From: Auxenochlorella pyrenoidosa
Lineage: Eukaryota; Chlorophyta; Trebouxiophyceae; Chlorellales; Chlorellaceae
Direction: 5' to 3'
Assembly (NCBI GenBank): GCA_001430745.1
Contig: KQ481983.1
Coordinates: 1,075,930 to 1,089,253, forward strand
DNA: 13,324 bases
Below the pieces are notes generated by a model that saw only the letters and a program-made list of their open reading frames with translations, did no database searches and had not been told where the DNA came from. This document shows, piece after piece, positions 1-11,200 of the stretch. Position 1 is the stretch's first letter; every line of letters begins with the position of its first letter. The position numbers and the translations under genes were made by a program.

Positions 1-187
1 ATTGTGTGGGGGCTTGGCCAGGCGAGGCTGGGGAAGCACTGGGAGTTGAGGTGGAGGACTCGCTGGGCCCTGCTCAACCCGCAGGCATGACCACACATAG
101 GGATGCCCAGGGGCATGGCGAGACCTGCTTATTCCCCATGCTTGAAGGACCCAGGCTTATTCCTTAGTGCCCCTGCGCCCCGCCAAC
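1..187 (-). other. Start of helicase intron 8 (no exon seen)
   Basis: The exon ending at 188 is followed on the minus strand by GTTGGCGGGG at 187. The next expected residues, V-D-G of the family, would need an exon starting with TGGAY after a CAG. I find none down to position 1, so this stretch reads as intron only. Confidence 0.6.
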
Positions 188-2698
<2,511 letters not shown>

Positions 2699-2966
2699 GG
2701 CTGCATCTGTTTGTTTTTCCAAGGGCCAGGAGTGCAGTCAAGCGGCGTGAGCACGGACCTTCACTTTGGCAGAGGAGCGGGCAGCGCTGGCGGTGCGGGC
2801 AGCGCAGGACTAGGTGTCTCTACCTGGATATTGGCCCTCGCTGCTGTTTTCCCTTCATACATCCTCAGAAAACGAAAGCGTGAAATGACTGTTGCACAGG
2901 CTTGCAAATGCTTGCAACTTCAACAGGAATTGCCTGGCAGCGCAGGCAACGCCGCCCAGCGGGCAG
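2699..2966. promoter_or_regulatory. RING 3' UTR and helicase promoter/5' UTR interval
   Basis: This 268-nt gap between two head-to-tail minus-strand genes must hold the terminator of the RING gene and the promoter of the helicase. It is less GC-rich than the exons. A 7-bp direct repeat, CTTGCAA, occurs at 2901-2907 and 2911-2917, exactly 10 bp apart. I see neither the green-algal poly(A) signal TGTAA nor AATAAA on the minus strand here. Confidence 0.5.
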
Positions 2967-4592
2967 TCACGCTCTGGAGCTCCCACTGCCAGCCACCCCG
3001 CCGCCCTCTGGCGAGGCCTTTTCCAGCTCCGCATTGCACATGGGGCATGCGGGAGGCCGCGAGTAGTCTGTGGACGAGAGCAGCCACCTGTCGATGCACT
3101 CCAGATGGAAGCGGTGGCCGCAGCGCAGCGCACGCAGCACGTCGCCTGCACAGCAAGGGCCACAAGCAACCCAGCAGGCTGTCAATCAAGAACGGCAGCC
3201 GGACAAGTGCCCAACCAATTCCCTCCGGCCAAGGCCATGCCAGGGGGCAGCTGACAGGTGTGCCAGCCAAGAGGCGCACCCTGCCGCTCGCACATGTGCA
3301 GCAGGAGCACAACAACAAGCCACGGCACCCACCTGGCTCATAATCCTCGCAGCACACGCTGCAGGTGGAGGCGGAGGAGTTGCCAGAGGCCAGCAGCGCC
3401 TCCACCAGCTCCCGCTTCTCAAGGCAGTCGCCGCTGGCGCCGCCGCGCTTCTGCGCAGCACGGAGGCCAGGGGTGCTGGGCACAGGGGAGACACCCGGCC
3501 CCCTGCGACAACAACAACACGCGTGCCGTGGCAGCTCTTGAGCCCGCGGCTGTGCTGCGCATGTGCGCGACGGTGCGCGCGTGCATGAGCAGAGCGCCTC
3601 ACCTCCAGCATGCGCTTGAGCTCCCCCGCAGGCATGCGCTCCAGCTCCTCGCGGCTGCGGTACACCTCTAGCGGCAGCGCCTGCATGGTGTTGAAGGTCC
3701 GAACCAGGGCTTTCGGTAAGACGCACTGCCAGCTTCAGCGGCTGGCCAAAGATAGAAACAGCTGGCGCAGCCACTGGCGCAGCCACTGTGGAGATGAAGC
3801 AGCGCCGCTCTTGCCTCCACAGAGAGCACCACGGCTGCGACCTCGCAGCGGCCACGCCCCTGCCTACCTGCATCAGTTTGGCCACATGCTCGATTCGCTC
3901 CGAGCGGGTGCGGGCCACCGGCCGCCGGCCCGCCGCGTCGCCGCCGGCGCCCTGCTCACGCCCGGCGCCGCCCCAGCCGCCGCCAAAGCCTTCAAACAGC
4001 ATGCGGCGCAGCGTGCGGCCCACGCCGTTGCGCCGCGCCGTCACCGCAAAGCGGGCGAGCAGGACGGTGAGGGTAGCGGTGGCAATCATGCTGGTCAGGG
4101 CCACGACCAGGGCGGTCAGGAGGCTGTCCCCTTCTTCCTCCGTGGCTGCACCCCCCGCGCCGCTGGTGCCGCCGGTGCCGCTACTGTGCGTGGTTTGCTG
4201 GCCATCGGGCCGCCACATTTGAGTCTGGGGGTCATAGTAGAATGTCCGGGTTGTGCCGACGCCAAACTGCACGGGGTTTGCAAGGGCCAGAGCAGTGACC
4301 AAGGGCAGCAGCACGGAAGACATGACTGGGGCTCAGCCTGGGGCAGAACAGTGGCCGCATCAACAGGGAGCTCCCCATGAACAGCTTGAATCAGGCCAGG
4401 TTTACTATTTCATGCAGCGATACAGCCTTGAGCTGAACTGCATCTGTTGCACAGCAGGCTCACCAGCAGCTGCAGGAGCTGCAGCGGCGCGGTCAGCAGG
4501 CCCGAGGACAGCAGGAAGGGCAGCAGGCTAATCAGCGGGCCTATCCACCAGCCCCGGCCACCGGGGCCGCCAAAGTTTAGAAAGATCAGCAT
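2967..4592 (-). CDS. Membrane-anchored RING-H2 protein with SAP-like segment (probable E3 ubiquitin ligase)
   Basis: Preferred exons (minus): 4592-4464, 4266-3868, 3725-3603, 3450-3333, 3145-2967, giving 315 residues and a TGA at 2969-2967. The ending is a RING-H2: C247-x2-C250-x14-C265-x-H267-x2-H270-x2-C273-x16-C290-x2-C293, with the E2-contact tryptophan in CIDRWL. Just before it, ELKRMLEKRGG...CLEKRELVEAL resembles the SAP-like segment found ahead of RING domains in RNF34/RFFL. Hydrophobic segments lie at about 17-43 (exon 1) and 92-116 (LLTALVVALTSMIATA...), separated by a linker with GTTRTFYYDP; the RING probably faces the cytosol. A Gly-rich stretch (FEGFGGGWGGAG) follows the second. 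Alternative start: ATG at 4323 with no 4464-4592 exon (291 residues, first 19 MSSVLLPLVTALALANPVQ). Those codons read equally well as the pyrimidine-rich end of an intron. The RING part is certain; the N-terminus is not. Subfamily and substrate not recognised. Confidence 0.78.
3762..3785. repeat. 12-bp tandem repeat in RING-gene intron
   Basis: Two exact copies of CTGGCGCAGCCA back to back, followed by a 3-nt partial copy (CTG), inside the intron between the exons ending at 3868 and starting at 3725. No function is apparent. Confidence 0.8.
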
Positions 4593-4606
4593 CCAGTCTT
4601 TGGGCG
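4464..4606 (-). other. Open hydrophobic exon upstream of the RING gene (start-codon exon or internal exon)
   Basis: Reads PKDWMLIFLNFGGPGGRGWW then a 27-residue hydrophobic run ending QLLQLL. It is bounded on the minus strand by CTGCAG at 4609-4607 and GTGAGC at 4463. The donor is phase 0 and pairs with the phase-0 acceptor CCCCGTGCAG|TTT at 4267, giving a 197-nt intron of normal size. Upstream, a CAG|GTGCGA donor at 4748/4747 would make a 141-nt intron phase-compatible with 4606, but I find no in-frame ATG in that farther exon. Translation may therefore start at the ATG at 4592, or in an exon I cannot define. The reading continues 18 codons past the donor to a stop at 4410. As an independent gene it would leave only 86 nt before the ATG at 4323. 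Confidence 0.55.
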
Positions 4607-5139
4607 CTGCAGCAAGGTGGGATGAATGTGCATGTACGTTGCAGCAAGCAGCAAGCGAGGGCTGCTGCTGCCGGCGCCGTTAGCGGAAGGCGCCGGCAAG
4701 GGCAGCCGGTACCTGGTCCCTGCATCCCAGCCGCCCGAGGCTCGCACCTGTACCGAGCACAGCTAGGCTAGGGCTGTGCAATGAGTGCTCCTTCTGTGCG
4801 AGCAACAGCGAGGGCAACTGGACAGCCCTCTCCTGAGCGCAAGGGTCCTCCAAGACACTTTTATGCAATTCGGTATGTATTGAGGAAGTATGATGCTGTC
4901 TGTGTTGTGCCAGGCCTCACATGAACGACCTGCTTGAGAGTGCACAGAGGCCACGGAGGACAGCATGAGACCACCGCCCTCGACGTGCTGCTTTCGGCGA
5001 TCAACTTGATTGGCAAGATCGATCTCGCTCTTTGATCAGCATATGTCACCCTAACAAGCGCTGGCAGTCGAGTCTGAAGTTCGCTTGGCGCCTTGGGTTG
5101 GCTGGACCGTGTGGAGCGTTCGCAGCCTGTGCCCCGCGA

Positions 5140-5155
5140 GATCAGCCGACTGATC
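5140..5155. promoter_or_regulatory. Palindrome GATCAG-ccga-CTGATC, possible protein-binding site
   Basis: Perfect 6-bp inverted repeat with a 4-nt spacer, 15 bp upstream of the TATA-like box and about 95 bp upstream of the RME-8 start. Its placement suits a dimeric factor site. Arms this short can also arise by chance. Confidence 0.25.
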
Positions 5156-5170
5156 GAGCACCACAAGATG

Positions 5171-5177
5171 TATTATA
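5171..5177 (+). promoter_or_regulatory. TATA-like box upstream of RME-8
   Basis: TATTATA lies 74 bp before the ATG at 5251, in an otherwise GC-rich neighbourhood. The distance leaves room for a transcription start about 30 bp downstream and a short 5' UTR. Confidence 0.4.
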
Positions 5178-5250
5178 GTCCGCTCAGGAATTAATCTCTC
5201 ACGCGCAACAGTGATATTTGGGCTCTTCCGAGTGTCTGCGGGCCGCCAAG

Positions 5251-8200
5251 ATGAGCGGGATCGATCACTTGCTGCAGGCAAGCCGAACTGTTGAGAAATA
5301 GCTCGCTGCTCCAGGTTGCCGCACTGCGTTGCCGCCAGGGGCCGCCTGGTGCCAACGTTGATCAATCTGCCGCATCTTCTGACCTGCCCGGCCTGCCGCC
5401 CTGCCCCCGCAGCTGCTGCGCAAGCAGCAGGCCGAGGGCGTCCGCCCAGGCAGCTCCTCCATTGCGGCGGCAGAGCAGCAGCACCGCTTCCTGGTGACCA
5501 AGCTCTCGTGGCGCGGCAGCTACCGCCGGCTGCTGTGCATCACGCCCACCCACCTCCTCACGCTCTACCCCGACACGCTGGCAGTCACCAACAGCTGGGC
5601 CTATGCCGGGGACCACGACCTGGCTGGGGTAGAGGTGGGCGGCGAGCATGGCGCAGAGGGCGGCGTGTTCACGCTGCACTTCCGGCGGGACAAGAAGGTG
5701 GGCGGGCATGCCACACGGGGGTGGGCCCCGCGTGGGGATGCGGCCGGGGCAGGGACTTGGTTTGGCACAGGATGCGCTTCTCCATAGAGGTGCCTGCATG
5801 TGGTATTCTTTATTGTGCTCAGCTGGTTATGCTTGCCTGCCTGCCTGCATGTATGCTGTCGCACAGCCGGTGTGCCCGCTAGTGACGCAACGTTGCTGCA
5901 GGCACGGGCGGCGGCCAGCAAGCCGTGCCATGCACCGCTCACGCCACAGCACACCCTGTGCGCTCGCCTGCGCCCCTCCTTGATGCAGGGCCTGAAAACA
6001 AAAGAAGCCAAGTTTTCGTGCCGCGAGCGCGCCGCGCTGCTCAGCACGCTGTATCGTGGCATCGAGCTGGCGGTGGCTCGTGGCTCCTGCGGCCTGGGTC
6101 CGACGGTGCTGGGGTGAGGGCGCGCTACTGGCCTGCGCTAGCGCATGCCGCGTGCTGTTGAGCCCAGCGCGGAGTGCGGCTAGCAGCAGGGGCGGTGCCT
6201 GCATGCAAACGTGCCCGGCGACTGCCCGTCCTGCCTGCCCTGCCAGGTCAGGTCAAGGGTTGCCATGAGGCTGATATCTGCAGGCCTGTGGAGGAGTGCC
6301 GCGCACACAAGCTGCGCAGGGGGCGCTGGCACCCCGTGCTGCTGCGTGTCACGGCTCACGCTGGTGAGGGCCGCGCCGCCTGGCGCGCATGCCGGCTGCG
6401 GCGGGGGCCCCGCTCCCAGGAGGCTGGTTGCTGGCCTTGGGTGCCGTGGCAGTGCCTTCCGGCCCGCTCCCCAGCAGCACGTCACGACCTTAGACTTGCC
6501 TGCACTTCTGGCACTCCCTGCGCCTGCCTGCTGCCTGCCTGTGCCTGCAGAGGCCCCACTACACCCAGGCCCCTCCCCCCCCCCTTTGCAGTGGAGCGAA
6601 TCGACACTTCCAACGGCCTTGTCAAGTGGCGCCTGGAGTACCGACACATGGCCTCCCCGGCAGGCGAGCACAGCCGGGGCCTGCCAGCCTGCACTCGGCA
6701 GCCTGCCGCTCACCTGCACCAGGCGTCGGTGCACGTCGCCCCCCGGCTCGCCCGCATCCTTATGCGTGCCTGGCCCGGCCCCCAACCCGTGCAGCCCGCC
6801 TTCTGGCGCCCGGCGAGGGCCAACCAGCCGGCCAGGCCGCCTTTGCGCTGTTTGGCAAGACAGGCCGCTCGCCGCGCGTCTACTGCTGCGCCGCTCGGGA
6901 GGCGGTGCTGAAGGCCATGCAGGCAGGCCCCCCCCCCCCTCGTGTGGCTGCCTGCTGTGCGCAGCTGTTGGGCAGCGCCCTGCAGCGGTGCATCTGCCAC
7001 CCTGCACGGCATCAGGCATAGTTTGGGCCTGCTGCTGCACTACCTTCGCGGCGCACCTCAATGCAGCTCTGTTCGCCACACAGCCAACTGTTGCCACACA
7101 CTCTCACAGCCTGACCGCATGCATGCTGCCCCCTCTTGGGCTGCGCTCGCAGGCCGCCGCGCTGCGCAAGCTGGGCCTGACCCTGGCTGTGGACTCCAAT
7201 GCTCAGCTGGCGGGCGCCCAGCTGCTGGCCACGGTGGCTGCCGCGGAGCGCGAGCGTGCCGCCAGCGCCTCCGACGCGCCCCTGGGGGAGTGGGAGGTGA
7301 TGCGAGTCAAGGACATTGATGCGGGTGCGAGGGGGGGCCATGAGTTGTCGAGGGAGGGGCTGCTGCGTGCGCATACAGAGGGAACGCCCTGGCAGCCGCC
7401 CTGCCCACGCGGGCCGCCTGCTGCCGCCTGGGGAAATCAATCCTGGCCTGCTCTTGATTCTCTGACGTTCAGCGGACCTGGCGGCGGCGCGAATGGCGTC
7501 CGATGTGGGCGGCTGGAGCGGCGTGGCGCACCGGCGGCTGGTGCTCACGCATGCTGGGCTGCTGGAGCGGCGGCCGGGGGACTACGAGGTGGGCTGCCCG
7601 AGGGGGTCCGGCAGAATGTGCGGGCGGGGTGCATATGCTCAGTACTTGGGTGTTAGCAGAGGACTTGTTGGGGAAGCATTTGATAATCAGAGCAAGACCA
7701 TCCAGACCAGGACAGGTCCCACCCGTGCGCTCTTCCTACTTCTGTGGGTGCATCGCGCTGCACGTGCTGCCGCCACCGCCACCGATGCCCAACCCTGCTG
7801 GATCTGGCCCGGCTCGCAGGTGGCTGAGTGGCGGCAGCTGCCCGCCATTGCGGCCCTCGTGCGGTTTGTGGAAGACCCTCAGTGGCTTGCGGTGGAGTGG
7901 GCAGACGGCACCCCGACTGCCACCTACGTCACCCCGGCCAGGTCGGGGCCCTAGCCAGGGCCAGCCAGGCTGCCTCAGCTGCCATGGCAACCCCTCCACC
8001 TTTCCCAGCAAGTCGGCCTGCACTCTTTTAGTTGTGCGGCCCTGGAGCGCGCGCCCTGCACGCCCCCTCCCCCAAGGGCGCAGACTGGGCCTCAGCTCGC
8101 CCTTCTGCTGCCAGCGCAGCGAGGCAGGGTCCGAGGCTCCCTCAAGCTCCCAACGCTGCCCCACTCCTCCCCGTGCCGCAGGGATGCGCTGCTGGCAGCG

Positions 8201-11200
8201 GTGCTGGATGCCGCGCAGGCCGCCGCGGGGCGGCCCATCCCCGTGCTGTGCCAGCCCACCTCCCCAGGGGACGTGATTGTGTCGCAGCGTGCCCAGGCAG
8301 TGGCGGCGGCTGCGGTGCTGCCAGGTGGGGCCGCTGCCTTGTACGGGTGGGCGGAGAACGCGAGGGGTGGGCAGAGGACGCGTGGGCACTGCTCCCGGTC
8401 CAGGCGCTGCCGTGGGCGGGGGGGGGGGGGGGGGGGTCACCTGGCAATTTCCTGCCTTGCCCGCTGCCACGCCCATCCTACGTGTGCCAACCGCCCTGCC
8501 CGGCATGCCAGTGCACCCGTTTCGCTCCGTGCAACCCCCTACCTCTCACTGTTTCTACCAGAACCTTACGCCGCCACCCTGCAGATGGCGAGCTTGAGAA
8601 GCTGTGCCTGCACCAGCTGAATGCTGCTGCCCGTGACTTCCTCGCCGCCGGCGGCCAGCACGCCTCGCTGGCAGCCCTCGCGCTGGCCGGTCTCAGCGCC
8701 GCATCGGCAGCCTCAGGGCTGGCCCCCTCCGCCACGGGCAGTGCTGGAGAGGAGACCAGCGCTGCTGGGCTGCGCGGCCAGGGCAAGGCGGGGGAGGAAG
8801 GGGACGATGCGGGCAGTGGGGCAGCCTCGCCGCGAAGCGCTGCCGGCTCGGCCGGGGCCGGCGACAAGCCCGGGGGTGGTGCGCCGCTGGGCGGCGCGGC
8901 GGTAGCCGCCAGCGGGCGCAGCGTGTTCATGCAGCGCGCGTTTGCGCGGCAGGCGACGGCCAGCGGCGAGGGCGGGGCGGGCGGTGCCCGCGGCGGTGCT
9001 GCCTCCAGGACTGGCACCTTTGCTGTCTTTCAGCAGCGCGTGCGGGAGTTCAATGCATGCGTGCCGTATGCTGGGCCGCAAGGTAAGAGAGCGGCAGCGC
9101 CTGCCGGGGGCGTGCTTTTGTCGCCCACAAGCCGCCCAGTGGCAGGCAGTGTCCAAGCTGTGCCCAGCTGTGTCCAGCAATGGCCCTGCTCTTCCTCGCA
9201 GCCAACCTCCGAAGGTCTGGCGCCACGGCTGGCAGGAAGCGTTCCTGGGCCAAGTGCCTCAGCCAGCATACTCCCCGCCCCCCCCTGGTGCCTGCCCCTC
9301 CTACAGGGTGCCGCGTGGACGATGTCGTGATCACGGCACTCCTGTCCCACCTGCCGCGCCAGCAGGGCACAGGTCGGGTGCCTGCTTCCTTGCTCCGCCG
9401 GCGTGCGGGTGCCCACCACTGCAGAATCTTTGCGGTGTGCCTGCTTCGGCTACGCGGCAGTGAGGCATGCAGCGGCTGTACAAATGTGCCGACTGCTCAA
9501 CCCCCACGGTTCTGCTTGCAGCGGGGCACGGCCTGGGCGCCGACGAGGCGCGGCTCGCGGTGGCTGCCCTGCAGTGCCTGCAGCGGCTGGCGGGAGCGTC
9601 CGTGGTGGCCCAAACGGTGGGGCTGCTGTGGGATGGTTTGCTGTTGCAAGGGCCGCAGTGTGCAGCAAAGCAGAGCCTGGGGCAGAGCCCGGGGTGCCAA
9701 TCTGAGCATGGCCTTGTTTCCACGCATGCGCCGGCCAGCACGAGTCTCAATGCGGCAGCCTTGGTGGCCTCGCCACAGATGCGCTTCATGCCCGGGAATC
9801 TGCGGGGAGCTGCACTGGAAAGACGGCCTTAAAGCCCCCCCGCCCCATGCATGCATGCATCCCCCGCGTGCAGCGGCACGGCAGCGGCACTGTGGGCATG
9901 TCCCAGATCGTCGGGGCGGCCGGCGGGGCAGGCCGCATCTTTGCCGCCCTGCTGTCGGGCCATGACCACGTTGCCGCAGAGGCCGCCCGCCTGCTGCTGC
10001 GCTTCTTTGCCCCCAGCGCCGCGCGTGCTGGCGCAAGCCCCTGGGCAGGTGGGCTGCGCGGATCCAAGGGCAGCTCCCACGGCCCTGCCCCGCGCGGTTG
10101 TGTGGTTGAACAGTGGACGAGGATTCACGACGGGCAGCTGGGCTTCCCTAATCTGCCGGCTGCCATGCAGCTCGCAGCATGTGTGAGTAGGCTGTTTGAC
10201 GGGAAGCTGCTGCGTGATTGAAGCGGCGCTCCCGCCGGCATTGCTGCGCACTGCAGGTCCGGGGTCAGGGCTGGCCGAGCCGAGCGAGGAAGAGCGAGCG
10301 GCTGTGCACGCCTCCAAGTCGGTCTGCTTCATCTCACAGAGCAGGCACGCCGCGGGCACGCCTGTGCGGCTGCCTCGCCGCCCAAACTGCGCCCTGCAGA
10401 GCGTCGCAACCTGGATGGCGCAGCCGCACTGCATGGCTTGCTCTCTTTCCCGCGCCTGCCGCAGACCCCTTCCTCCCGCGTTCGTGCTGCCCGCAGGTGT
10501 GCTGCGCTGGTGCGGGTGCTGCGCCACGCGCGCGGCTTGCCGCTCCTCAGCATGGCGGTCGCGGAGGCCACGGCCGCGGTGGTCTGTGAGCCCGGCAGCC
10601 GCAGCACCGACAGGGAGACCCTGGAGGCGGTGCTGCAGGTGGGCTCCCTGGCTGGCCCTGCGCCCTGCATCCTGGCCCTCTCTGCCCGCATCGCGGCGCC
10701 TGCTTCTGGGCGCCTGCTTCTGCCATCCTTCCTTTGGACAATGACCTGGTTGCCCAAAGTGCCAGCAGCACCCACCAGCAGCACGCCCTTGGTGTCATGC
10801 TGCCGCGCGGCTTCCTCACCCTCTCGCGGCTTCCTCTTCCTCCCGCAGAAGACTGCCGCCCTGGGCCGGCCCCTCTTTGCCCTCTTCTCCCACCCCGCGC
10901 CACGCGTGGCTCACGCGGCTGCCCTCATCATGCGTGCCGTGGCAGAGGGGGGTGCAGAGGCGGCGCAGCCGATGCGGGAGGCTGCGCTGACAGGTGAGCG
11001 GCAGGAGGGTCAGGCTGTCTGATAGGCTTGAGGATTTGTGATCTGCCAGGTGCGCCAGCCCAGTGCTCTCTGCTCAGGCAGGCCAGCAGGGCCGCTGCCC
11101 TCTTGCCCTGCCGTGCGGCCTTCGCGACTCTCCCCAGGAGCACAGCCTCAGAGCCTGCGCTGCCTGCGCCTGCCCCTGCCGCAGAGGGCGCGTTCCTGAC

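Larger units (their letters stand above)
4607..5250. promoter_or_regulatory. Divergent promoter / 5' UTR region between the RING gene and RME-8
   Basis: This block, visibly richer in A/T than the genes around it, separates two divergent genes and shows no convincing coding exon. A possible untranslated or N-terminal exon of the RING gene ends at 4748 (minus). GATC occurs repeatedly at about 4998-5155. A TATA-like box and a short palindrome on the RME-8 side are listed separately. The rest holds nothing I can name. Confidence 0.6.

Noticed and set aside
2699..2722. Helicase start extended to TTG at 2722
   Set aside because: TTG is not a normal eukaryotic initiator, and the ATG at 2698 has a strong context.
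2920..4323. 467-codon uninterrupted minus-strand frame
   Set aside because: Only its start and one internal exon are real. The RING is split across spliced exons, and the frame reads through three introns and the true stop at 2967.
4861..5166. 101-codon minus-strand open frame in the divergent region
   Set aside because: No recognisable domain, lies in the low-GC promoter-like interval, and its frame does not connect to the 4464-4606 exon through the available donor.
6211..7656. 481-codon plus-strand open frame
   Set aside because: Crosses several introns and reads most RME-8 exons in the wrong frame; only the part beginning AAALRKLGL is a true exon.
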